From Pyrus communis (lineage: Eukaryota > Streptophyta > Magnoliopsida > Rosales > Rosaceae), in contig NC_084806.1 in the NCBI RefSeq assembly GCF_963583255.1, positions 19,572,317 through 19,636,316 on the forward strand: a stretch of 64,000 nt of DNA. Reading direction: 5' to 3'. Below the pieces are notes generated by a model, which did no database searches, was not told the DNA's origin, and was given only the letters and a program-made list of their open reading frames with translations. Within the stretch, counting starts at the first letter, position 1, and each line of letters begins with the position of its first letter. Of the stretch, positions 1-8,900 are shown in pieces. The position numbers and the translations under genes were made by a program.

Positions 1-371
1 GTTCCTCAATTTCAGATCTAAGAAACGGTGACTGCGGGTTTTCCGACCAATTCCGGCGAAGTCTGCCGAAATTGGACCTCAACCCAAGAGGTAAAAATGA
101 CCTCTCTTTGTGAGTTGTTCTCTAGTGTATGTGCTTTCTCAAAATAAAAACTTTCAGTGTTTGGATAGATTCTAGATTTCAAATTTTAATACGATTTTCC
201 ATATGCGTGTCGAAGATTGGGGATGAGGAAGGTGAATCAAGGTTTAAGGTGAACAGGGTGATTTTCTCATTGCACTGGTAATTTTTTTTCCATTCTTTGT
301 TGGGAATTGTGATCCTGGGCGTATGGTGGTTGTGTTATATGAGTCTGATGTTGGGCTTTGTTGATGCTTTT
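1..371. other. Left edge, no gene recognised
   Basis: No convincing coding exon is seen. The stretch leads into the first recognisable exon of the API5-like remnant and may be intron of that former gene. Open frames here have no recognisable protein motif. Confidence 0.4.
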
Positions 372-1380
372 AGAGGAATTTGTGGAGCATGATGTCGTGC
401 ATAAAGCACTTATGGCCCTTTTGAGGCAATATGTTAAAAGTATATTTGTGATCTTCAAATTAAGTGATATTGCACGATTACAGATTACATGTTTATTACA
501 AATTAACTGATGTTTCATTACATCAGATTGTAAGTTAGCATTTTTATTTATAAGTAAATATGTATATATGTACAAATGCATACACATTTTATGTATTTTT
601 CTTACTAGCCTTAAGTTCAACACTTGATACATCTAGGATCATCGAAATCTCTCTCTTTCATAATGTACCTCATCTTCTTGAATGTACATCTTCTTTGACA
701 GCATTATTCAAGCACATTGGGAGTGTTGAGGAACCAAGCACATATGAGATCATTCGGGAGAAGGTTTAAAGCTTCATTAGAGATAAGATGAGAATATTAC
801 TTTTTTGAATGCCCAATATGATTGTTAACATGTATCTCTTTAAGATAACTAGATGTTAAATGATCAAAATTGTAGGTATTTCCTATTAAAGCTGAAATTT
901 TGAAGCCTCAGGAGAAAATGGAAAGGCATATTACTGGTTCGATAAAAAAAGGTATGTACATGATTGCTGTGTCAATTGTCTCCATGGCATGTCTAGATTT
1001 AGAGTCTTGGAACTGTGTACTTAAGCTCCTATGATAGTATTATTTGAGTGTGGCATGATGTTGGTTTTCTGTATTGCTTTGTCGCCTCTATTTAGTAAAT
1101 CTATATGTTGTTCTCTTCCCCTCATGTTACCTTTAGTTAAAAGAAATCTCTTCAATTTTATTTTACTTTTCTGTTGCAAGGTTGTATATAAATAATATGA
1201 TTGAGTTCAATTGCAGAGTTTGGAAGATGTGACTGGTGCAGACTTTAGAATGTTTGTGGACTTCTTAAAAAGTCTGAGCATATTTGGGGAGAGAGCGGCT
1301 GCTGAATGCATGAAAGAACTTACTGGACTTGTTGAAAAAACAAGCGGATTTAGATGCCCAATTCAATGTGGCACTTGTTT
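372..1380 (+). pseudogene. API5-like (apoptosis inhibitor 5) gene fragment, decayed
   Basis: API5 is a nuclear helical-repeat protein conserved between plants and animals and linked to suppression of cell death. Four consecutive exon remnants are visible on the + strand. About 372-428 gives EEFVEHDVVHKALMALLRQ; 690-790 gives SLTALFKHIGSVEEPS and then REKV followed by a stop and SFIRDK; 880-950 gives FPIKAEILKPQEKMERHITG; 1216-1370 gives SLEDVTGADFRMFVDFLKSL and then SIFGERAAAECMKEL. Order and spacing fit the middle of plant API5 proteins. A TAA interrupts exon 2 (about 767-769) where the family has a Leu codon, and the last exon runs out of homology after about 1360. The N-terminal and C-terminal halves are absent, so it cannot make the normal protein. 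Assignment is by motif recognition; a divergent or partial paralogue is the alternative. Confidence 0.75.
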
Positions 1381-1398
1381 TATTGTGTTGATTTAAGG

Positions 1399-1900
1399 AT
1401 AAAGAATAACAGCTTCTGACCAAGCCCAACATGCAATATCGGAATTGACTGCTGGAATGTTGGATGATGACAAGGGTGATTTTCTCGGCACTGCAATCCG
1501 TGAGGTCTCTTTTCGTTTTCTCAAATATAATATAACCTAGAATGTAAGAGTCGATGCATGTCTATCTCTTTCTTTTTTCTAAGGGCACGTAATCACCTAG
1601 AAATTGACTTAGCTTACTTATAAAAGACAATATGAAGACAATTTCTGTTTTGAAATTAGTTGTAACAGGAAAAATCATGTTCATGTCCAATTCTATACTT
1701 TTGCTTTAAGTGCATACTTATAAAACAAATTCTTTCTATGTTCCATCTCATGTTTTTCCATTTTCTCCCCACATATCACTAATAGCTTGGAGCAAAAAGA
1801 TGTTACAAGGATTTGGAAAACGAGAACTTGGGATCAGTTAAAGTGGTGCTATGCATTTATAGGAAGCTGTTATCTTTGTGTAAGGAGCAAATGTAAGTTT
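1399..1900 (+). other. Exon-like segments of unassigned origin
   Basis: Two stretches look like former exons: about 1399-1505 (reading TASDQAQHAISELTAGMLDD, then DKGDFLGTAIRE) and about 1788-1890 (reading YKDLENENLGSVKVVLCIYR, then KLLSLCKEQ). Both are helix-like in composition and lie between plausible AG/GT borders. I do not recognise them as API5, so they may come from another captured or broken gene. Confidence 0.3.
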
Positions 1901-2242
1901 GAAGTAGCTTAATCTTGTAACAGAATTGTGATTTTGGTAAGGGAAGCTTTTGTCATTTATCCCTTCATTGATTCTAAATTTTCAGAGACATTTGTGTAAA
2001 ATTGTTTAAAAGATCAATTATGCAAATTGGTAGTTGTATTCTTATATCAATGATATTACAATTTGTTTTGTCATCACCAAAAAAAAAAAAAAATTATGAA
2101 ATCGCAATCTGGGTGCCCGTACCATACGAGGCATCCTTTTTTATTTTTTTTTATTTTTTTTTAAACATAATTTGCAATTTTGACACCAATGATTTAGGGT
2201 GGTACTGTTTTCAGATGCCACCAATGTATTAAGGATAGCTAT

Positions 2243-2257
2243 CACTAGTAGAAAAAA
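2243..2257 (+). repeat. CACTA left terminal inverted repeat
   Basis: CACTAGTAGAAAAAA, matching the reverse complement of the right end at 17615-17629 (CACTACTAGAATTTT) at most positions. Confidence 0.8.
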
Positions 2258-2259
2258 AA

Positions 2260-2640
2260 CGCTTGCGCGACGAAATTACAAATTTCGTCGCACAAGAGCA
2301 CCTTGCACGACAAACACAAAATGTCGTCACGCAAAACAGAGAGGAAAGAAACAAAAATTGCAAAACGAAAAACTTCGTCGCGCAAGGCAACTTTATGCGA
2401 TGAATAGGCCTTGTTGTCGTGCAAAGTCAACAAGAAAAACATACGGAAAATTACTTTGGCGCGAGTTGGCACGAGAACCTTGCGCGACAAAAATGAACTT
2501 TGCGCGACAAAGATTTCGTCGCACAAGTTCTTGCCAGCTTTAACTCTGACCATTCTCTGCAGGTGAATCAGGAATCAATATTGCATTTAGTACAGATGTT
2601 TGAGTGATGAAGAATTCGTCGCACAAAGGCCTCATCTTTC
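2260..2640. repeat. CACTA subterminal repeat cluster 1
   Basis: At least eight copies, in both orientations, of a motif near TTGCGCGACGAA / TTCGTCGCGCAA. Several are paired as short palindromes with an AT-rich loop, for example at 2261-2296. In CACTA elements such arrays bind TNPA-like proteins. Confidence 0.8.
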
Positions 2641-2642
2641 CT

Positions 2643-2650
2643 ATAAATAT
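2643..2650 (+). promoter_or_regulatory. TATA box of small CACTA gene 1
   Basis: TATAAATA, 69 bp upstream of the ATG at 2719 and directly after the first subterminal repeat cluster. Confidence 0.5.
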
Positions 2651-2718
2651 GTTCTTCTATTGTCCTTATTCTTCACAATTCTATTCTCTGTATTCATCAC
2701 AATTTTGTTCATGGTGAG

Positions 2719-3084
2719 ATGGAGGATAAAAACAAGGATCAGAGCGTGACTGACGCCAACCCAAATGATTTGAGGCAGCATTTTCAATTTGCGCATGCGA
2801 TTGCTGTAGTCATGGGGAACAATTGTCCTACTGCTGAGTGGCGTTCTTGGAAAGATGTGCCCGAGGATGTGAAGAAGGCGGCGATGGAAGAATTATTAGT
2901 AAGTATATTGTTGATGGATCAATAAGTAATTTTGTGAATTTTTTATATTATATGTTGGAATTAATTATTTGCATATGTGTAACAGTGGAAGTATACTATT
3001 GATGATGATATGAACGAACAGTTGATGAAGTTGATGGAGGATGCGTTGGAGGGAGGATACAATAGGTGGTGTTATGAAGTCTAG
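2719..3084 (+). CDS. Small two-exon TNPA-like gene inside CACTA
   Basis: Exon 1 is 2719-2898 (exactly 60 codons), followed by a GTAAGT donor. The acceptor AACAG ends at 2985 and exon 2 is 2986-3084 with a TAG stop. The predicted product is 92 residues with no internal stop. It carries the plant Ptta/En/Spm signature: CPTAEWRSWKDVPEDVKKA, then a hydrophobic helix, then NRWCYEV at the end. This region is normally the start of the TNPA-like DNA-binding transposase. The usual long C-terminal part is missing, so the product may bind the subterminal repeats without acting as a full partner. The start at 2719 was chosen because the ATG at 2710 leads to an early stop. Expression is unknown. Confidence 0.5.
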
Positions 3085-3384
3085 CGGAATGGAGGACCAT
3101 CGAAATAGCAGTTTTAAATTTATGTTTTATATGACAATATTTAAATTTAAGGTTTTTTTTTTATTTTTATAAGTTATGTATTTGGACTTAATTACGGTTT
3201 AATTCATGTATGGGTTTTTAAATAATTGAATGCATTAAATCAATTTATTTAAGGTTCTATTTATTTGTAGAATAAATATTATAACTAAATATTTGTTTGC
3301 AATTATTTTATTGAAAGTTTTTTTTTTTTTTTTTTTTTTTTGTCTTCCGATATTTGTGCAATGAAAAGTAGTAAGCATCGCATA

Positions 3385-3565
3385 ATGGCTCTTTGAGCGA
3401 CAAATATATTCGTCGCGCAATATGAATTTATGCGACGATTACCATTATTCATCGCGCAGAGGGTTTTGAAGATACAGTCTGACTGGTCAGCCAAGCATTA
3501 AACGCTAACATTTATAGTGGGTAGTTATGAGAACCTTGCGCGACGAACCATTGGTCGCACAAAGT
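3385..3565. repeat. CACTA subterminal-type repeat cluster 2
   Basis: Repeats such as GCGACAAATATATTCGTCGC and GCGCGACGAACCATTGGTCG lie between the first and second small genes. They match the motif at the element ends although this is well inside the element. Confidence 0.7.
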
Positions 3566-3576
3566 GTGTGGAGTTT

Positions 3577-3584
3577 TATATAAA
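3577..3584 (+). promoter_or_regulatory. TATA box of small CACTA gene 2
   Basis: TATATAAA, 44 bp upstream of the ATG at 3628 and just after repeat cluster 2. The arrangement copies that of gene 1. Confidence 0.45.
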
Positions 3585-3627
3585 CACGATTTCAGAATTC
3601 CATTTTGCAAATGTTTTATATCAAACG

Positions 3628-4246
3628 ATGGCTGATTCAGTTTCAGAGTCAACGAAAGGTGTGGACAGAGAAGGATCTCGTAAGGGGAAAGGTAAAAATA
3701 AATTATTGTTGACTTAATTGTTTTACAGTTGATATGGTTGAAATTGTTGTTTTAATAGGCTATATTACGTTTTAAATATTTGTGGTAGGAAAAAAAAAAT
3801 GAAGAAAGCTGTGGTGACATTAGAGAAATACCGACGTAAGCGTTTACCCTCGTTTGCTGACAAAAGTTCGGCTGAAGCATACGCTGAACTTAATTACAAT
3901 ATAGGGGGATTGGTTGGGAGAAGTGTTCTATCGACTTTAACTCTTGGAAAATGGTGCCTGTGGATGTGAAGAACTCAATGGTGCAACAGTTATCGATAAG
4001 TTTATATTATAGAATGTGTAATTGTTTTTGTTTAAAAATAATTTGTTTGCCATATTTAATTTAATTTTCTTGCCATTACAGATTGTTTGGGATGTTGATG
4101 AAACCGATGAGAAGCAGTGGAAGTATGTGGACGACCTTTTGAAGAAGAAGTTCCGGGAGTACAGCGAGCTGCAAATCATGCACAAGTTGATATTGCCGCT
4201 GTCAATGCACCTGCTGATGACGCAGAGGAAAAGTGACCAAATTTGA
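3628..4246 (+). pseudogene. Second TNPA-like small gene inside CACTA, frameshifted
   Basis: The ATG at 3628 opens a basic N-terminus (MADSVSESTKGVDREGSRKG). A likely intron follows, then a Lys-rich exon from about 3798. Further on, an alternate frame reads WKMVPVDVKNSMVQQL and, after another intron ending at 4080, VWDVDETDEKQWKYVDDLL. The W-x-x-VP-x-x-VK motif is the same domain as in the gene at 2719, so the two are paralogues. The change of frame around 3930-3950 breaks the product unless an unusual splice is used. Like its neighbour it follows a subterminal repeat cluster and its own TATA box. Confidence 0.5.
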
Positions 4247-4497
4247 ATTTCTTTTTTATGAAATAAAATTTATTTAAATGTTATGTATTTGAACATTATG
4301 TTGGAGTTTATTTTAAAAATTTCTGTTACCTGCATGGAAGGTTTAAAGTTTACATTAGTTATAATATATATTTTAGTTAATAAATTAGTTTTAATAAATA
4401 TTTTGGTAATATATAAGTTGGTTTGATAATTTGAATTGGATAAAAAAAAAATTTACATTAATAAGAAATAAAATGGGAAAAAAAAAAGAAAAAAAAA

Positions 4498-4660
4498 TTG
4501 CTTTGCGCGACGAACCTTGTATTTGTCGCGCAAATGGATTACATTATGAAAGATATAAATAAAATGGGAAAAAACACTTGCGCATTGAATTATGTAATCG
4601 TCGCTCTAAGATAACTTGTGCGACAAATTATGTATTTGTCGTGCAAAGTGTTTGTTCCAA
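4498..4660. repeat. CACTA subterminal-type repeat cluster 3
   Basis: TTTGCGCGACGAACC followed by TATTTGTCGCGCAAA, and further degenerate copies up to TTTGTCGTGCAAAG near 4650. It lies upstream of the TNP2 gene. Confidence 0.65.
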
Positions 4661-4690
4661 AAGTGATCTTTATAACCTGACGTCATAAGT

Positions 4691-4989
4691 TGTCATGTGC
4701 CAGCCCAGCCCGGGCCCCCACCACATCCTGTGCTCGACTCCACCGTAGCACGATATTGTCCGCTTTGGGCCTCGACTACGCCCTCACGGTTTTGTTTCTG
4801 GGAACTCACATGAGAACTTCCCAATGGGTCATCCATCATGGGATTGCTTTTGTGCGAACTCGCTTAACTTGGGAGTTCCTATGAACTCAGAAGCCAGTGA
4901 GCTCCCAAAAGGCCTCGTGCTAGGTAGGGATGAGAATATACATAAAAGGTTTACAAGATCCACTCCCCTGAGCTATGTGGGATGTTACA
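4691..4989 (-). mobile_element. Cassandra TRIM solo LTR
   Basis: A 299-bp unit that on the minus strand begins TGTAACATCCCACATAG and ends in TGACA. It is flanked by a perfect 5-bp duplication TAAGT (4686-4690 and 4990-4994). About 4812-4890 is the reverse complement of 5S rRNA-like sequence, the hallmark of Cassandra terminal-repeat retrotransposons. Only one LTR is present, so it is a solo LTR. A second copy lies at 28605-28898. Confidence 0.9.
4812..4890 (-). other. 5S rRNA-like segment of Cassandra LTR
   Basis: Read on the minus strand it contains a GTTAAGCGAGTT-type internal-promoter core and a GGATGACCCATTGGGAAG-type 3' part. These correspond to 5S rRNA box A/C and the conserved 3' stem. 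It is an LTR-borne relative of 5S, not a 5S gene array member. Confidence 0.7.
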
Positions 4990-5904
4990 TAAGTTGCAGG
5001 GGGGAAAACTGAGAAAACTGCAATTTTCTCCCCTGTAAATTATTGTTTCGGTTTTCTTCAATTCGGGATTCGTCGATCCCATTTTCTCTCAATTTCTTCC
5101 TTTAAAACTTCATTCATCTAAATCTCTAGGTGCATCGAGGTATTTCATTGTGTTTGGTAAGAGTTTTTGTTATTTTCATTTAAAATTGTCAATGTGAATT
5201 CATACTAACACCGTAAAATTTGTTGTGTATAGGAATATTGTGTGTGACTAGCACTCGGTGGATAATGATTTGGAAGGTATTTTCTTTGTTTTATTTAAAA
5301 AAAATATGAAATAGTTAAAGTATATTGAAAATATGTTGTTAAATTTGTTTATATTAAGTTGTTAAATTATATTAATTTTTATGTTATAATTATTTATGTT
5401 GAATTGTATATGTACAAATTTGTACGTAATGTACAAATATGTGTTGTGATGTGCGGAGTTAATTGAAATTAACTTTGTACTTGGTTTTTTTTAGTAAAAC
5501 TTAGTTTCCCGTTTGAGGATTAGTTGGATGTCGCGTATGGATGCGAAAACATGACTGCGGTCCAATTGATTCTTGAATTGTCCCATTATTTGGACAGTTT
5601 GGGAATGCAAAATTATGTCGTGTAGTTTATGATTAAAGGATTAGGTTTCAGTCGTGGGAATTTCGGTGGCATCTCTATACGTTCTTCGGGTGGCACATAG
5701 GTATTTCATCTATGTTGTGCACTTGAAGAACTGTACAGAGATGTTGCCGAAATTTCTCCACGTTGATATCTAATCCAAAGTAGTTGTAAATTACATGCCA
5801 TACTTTTGCATTCCCGAATGGGATAGGGCCCTTACCGGAGGCATAAGGTGAGAAGATCAAGTAGAAGTTGTTGTGATTGTTGTACTATTATTGTGGTTGC
5901 AGGA
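4990..5904 (+). other. CACTA upstream region of TNP2 gene
   Basis: No protein-coding signal. AT-rich with a pyrimidine-rich patch near 5030-5110 that resembles a 5' leader and intron. The TNP2 reading frame starts right after an AG acceptor near 5902. Confidence 0.4.
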
Positions 5905-8900
5905 ATGATGGATAGAACGTGGATGCATAACCCGAATAGATGCACCAACGAATACTTGAACGGAATCGAGGATTTTATTAACTTTGCACGCACACACAAG
6001 CTGGGTGCACCTAGAATCCGATGTCCTTGTAGAATGTGTAACAACACATTCAGGAAACCTTTTGAAAATGTTCGATTTCATTTAGTAAGGAAAGGAATGG
6101 TAGAGATCTATAATATTTGGAACCATCACGGGGAACAATTACACAATGCTTCGTCTTTAAATGTGACAACAGTGGGCAATGTTGAACCTAATTAAATGGA
6201 TCCTAATGAACAAGTCATGGAAATCTTAAATAATGTTTTTCAATTTGCGTTGAAAAATACCAATCAGGAAGTGGAAGATGATATGCCAACACCAATGGAT
6301 AGGGGAGAATTCGAAGAATATGAAAAATTATTAAAAAATGCCAACCAAGAGTTATACCCGGGGTCTGATGGATTTTCCATTCTCATAGTTATTGTGGAAC
6401 TGATGCACGGGGAAATAAAGTATCGTATGTCGAACCAGAGTTTTGATTATTTTTTGGGGGTTTTCAAAAGAATGCTATCAAAAGACAATTGTTTGCCGAA
6501 AGACCATAGAAATGCTCAAAAGGTGTTGAATGGTCTCGGATTGGGTTATGAAAAAAATTCACGCATGCAAAAACAATTGTGTATTGTTTTATAAGGAGAA
6601 TAAAGCGTTGGATAAATGTCTTGTATGCAATAAGTTGAGGTTCAAAATGACATCTCAGAATAGATAGACGAAGATCTCACAAAAAGTCATGCATTATTTG
6701 CCTTTGAAGCCTAGGTTGCAGCGGTTGTATATGTCAATGCATACTACCATGGACATGAGATGGCATAAGGAAAACCGGGTTGATGATGATGTCCTGAGGC
6801 AGCATGTAGATGGAGAGGCATGGAAAGAGGTCGATTGAACGTTCCTTGATTTTGCTGCTAATTCTCATAATGTTAGATTGGGACTTGCCACTGACGGATT
6901 TAATCCGTTTGGGGCTTTAAACCAACACCAGAGTACTTGGCCGATTTTTCGTATTTCTGTATAATTTGCCGCCATGGAAATGTATGAAAAAAGAATACAT
7001 GATGATGACTTTATTTATAACTGAGGATCTTAGTAGGTCAATCGATGTATACTTACGGCCGTTGGTGGATAAGCTAAAAGATTTATGGACACACGGTGTG
7101 CGCATAAATGATAAGTGTACTGGCAAGATGTTCACTTTATGGGCTGCAGTGATGTGGACTGTGAACGATTTCCTCACATATGCAATGGTTTCCGAGTAGA
7201 GCACTATGGGTTATATGGCATGCCCTGTATGCAAGTGATGCATTATTTATGCGCACATAAATTAAACCCTATTTGTGACAATTGTAGTAATGATTTAAGT
7301 AGGGATCGTTCTAACCGGGGATTAACTAGGGGTGCTAATCTAATTTGAATTGACTTGAAAACACAAAAACTAAATGTAAATACTCTTAACAAGACTACTA
7401 TGACTCAGAATGGCTTTGAAAAACTCAAACTGCCTAAAACAATCAAACTGACTCAAATAGAAACTAGAACTTGATTTAGACGAATTTGAAACTGTTTATG
7501 ACTCCAAAAGCTTAAAGATACAAAAATAAAACAAATACGAATGATTAAGACTCAACGAAATATGGGGGAAATGTGTTTGGACGATATTAAATTAAATGGA
7601 CAAAATATAATTAAAGGCAAAATGTAAATATGAATGTGATGAAAATATGGATGATGGAATAGCCAAGGGGTTCTTCTCCACACATGTTACACTTGCATAC
7701 AATATTGATTCTCAGTTGGTCTTTCGATAAGTTGTGAAACTCAACACCCCGGGTTAATTAGGTCCGCTTAAATTAACCGTCAAGTTCTCCTTAAGTCAAT
7801 GAATTGGATGGGTTAGCGCAACGCAATTCACCACATTCTCCAAAAGTCCTTTACGTGAAAAGCACAATAAAGATACAATCAAAGATCATTAAGCATTATG
7901 AAAACTATAAGTATTGACGAGGCATTCATTACTATGGAATACGCATGAAACTTATGCCAAGAATTCGTTTAACACGATTGTTTATAAGCAACCTCCACTA
8001 CTTGTGAATATAAGTTCATAACGATTAGGTGAAATTCACTTATATTCTAGCGTCATATTTATGCATGAAAATTAAGCGCGCATTCTTAATAAACATTCAT
8101 AAATAAGTTATCAATCAAACGGTTAAACAAATTGAATCCACAACTTATGAAATTCCAACGAAAGTTAATCAATTCATATTGCAAATATAAACATAGTTTC
8201 GAATCACCCCCTAGCTAAAGGGGGTTTAGTTCCTCATAACTTTGAAATCAAAGAAACACCTAAACATTCCAACAACTCAAACTTGAATTGTATGAACGTT
8301 TAGGCACTCTTATCTTCCATTCCTCATACGTACAAAACAAAGAGAATTAAATTATAACTTTGAAATCAAAGAAACACCCAAACATTCCAACAACTCAAAC
8401 TTGAATTGTATGAACGTTTAGGCACTCTTCTCTTCCTCTTCGTTGTGGCACAAGGTCTAAGGAGATGTTAAGGGCTTTAGGTGTATGTGGAATGGAGTAG
8501 GGAGTGGTTGGAGATGGAAGAATGAAGAGAAAATATGCAGAAAATGAAGGGATATGCACGGCAAGAATGGAGGATTTTGTGTTGTGTGTTGTGTATGAAA
8601 AAATGAGATCCAATTAGGAGTGAATGAATGCAAGGGTATTTATAGGAGGAGTGGAGGTGTATATGGCTGTTTGTTTAAGGTGTTTGAGTGGAGGAATGAT
8701 GGAAAAACAGCTAGGACAACATGTGAAAGCTGGAAATGGAATGTAGGCCACGACATGGATGTGTTTTGGGTGCATGTGTGTGTTGAATGGTGTCCTTTAA
8801 TTATGCACGGGTTAGGCTTGGTTTTCTGGTGGAAATGAATGTGAAAACCACGGTTTGGATTTGTGTGATGGTGTGTGAATGATGAAGAGTTGCATGTGGC

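Noticed and set aside
4812..4890. Functional 5S rRNA gene
   Set aside because: Diverged, single, inside a TSD-flanked Cassandra LTR; not part of a 5S array.
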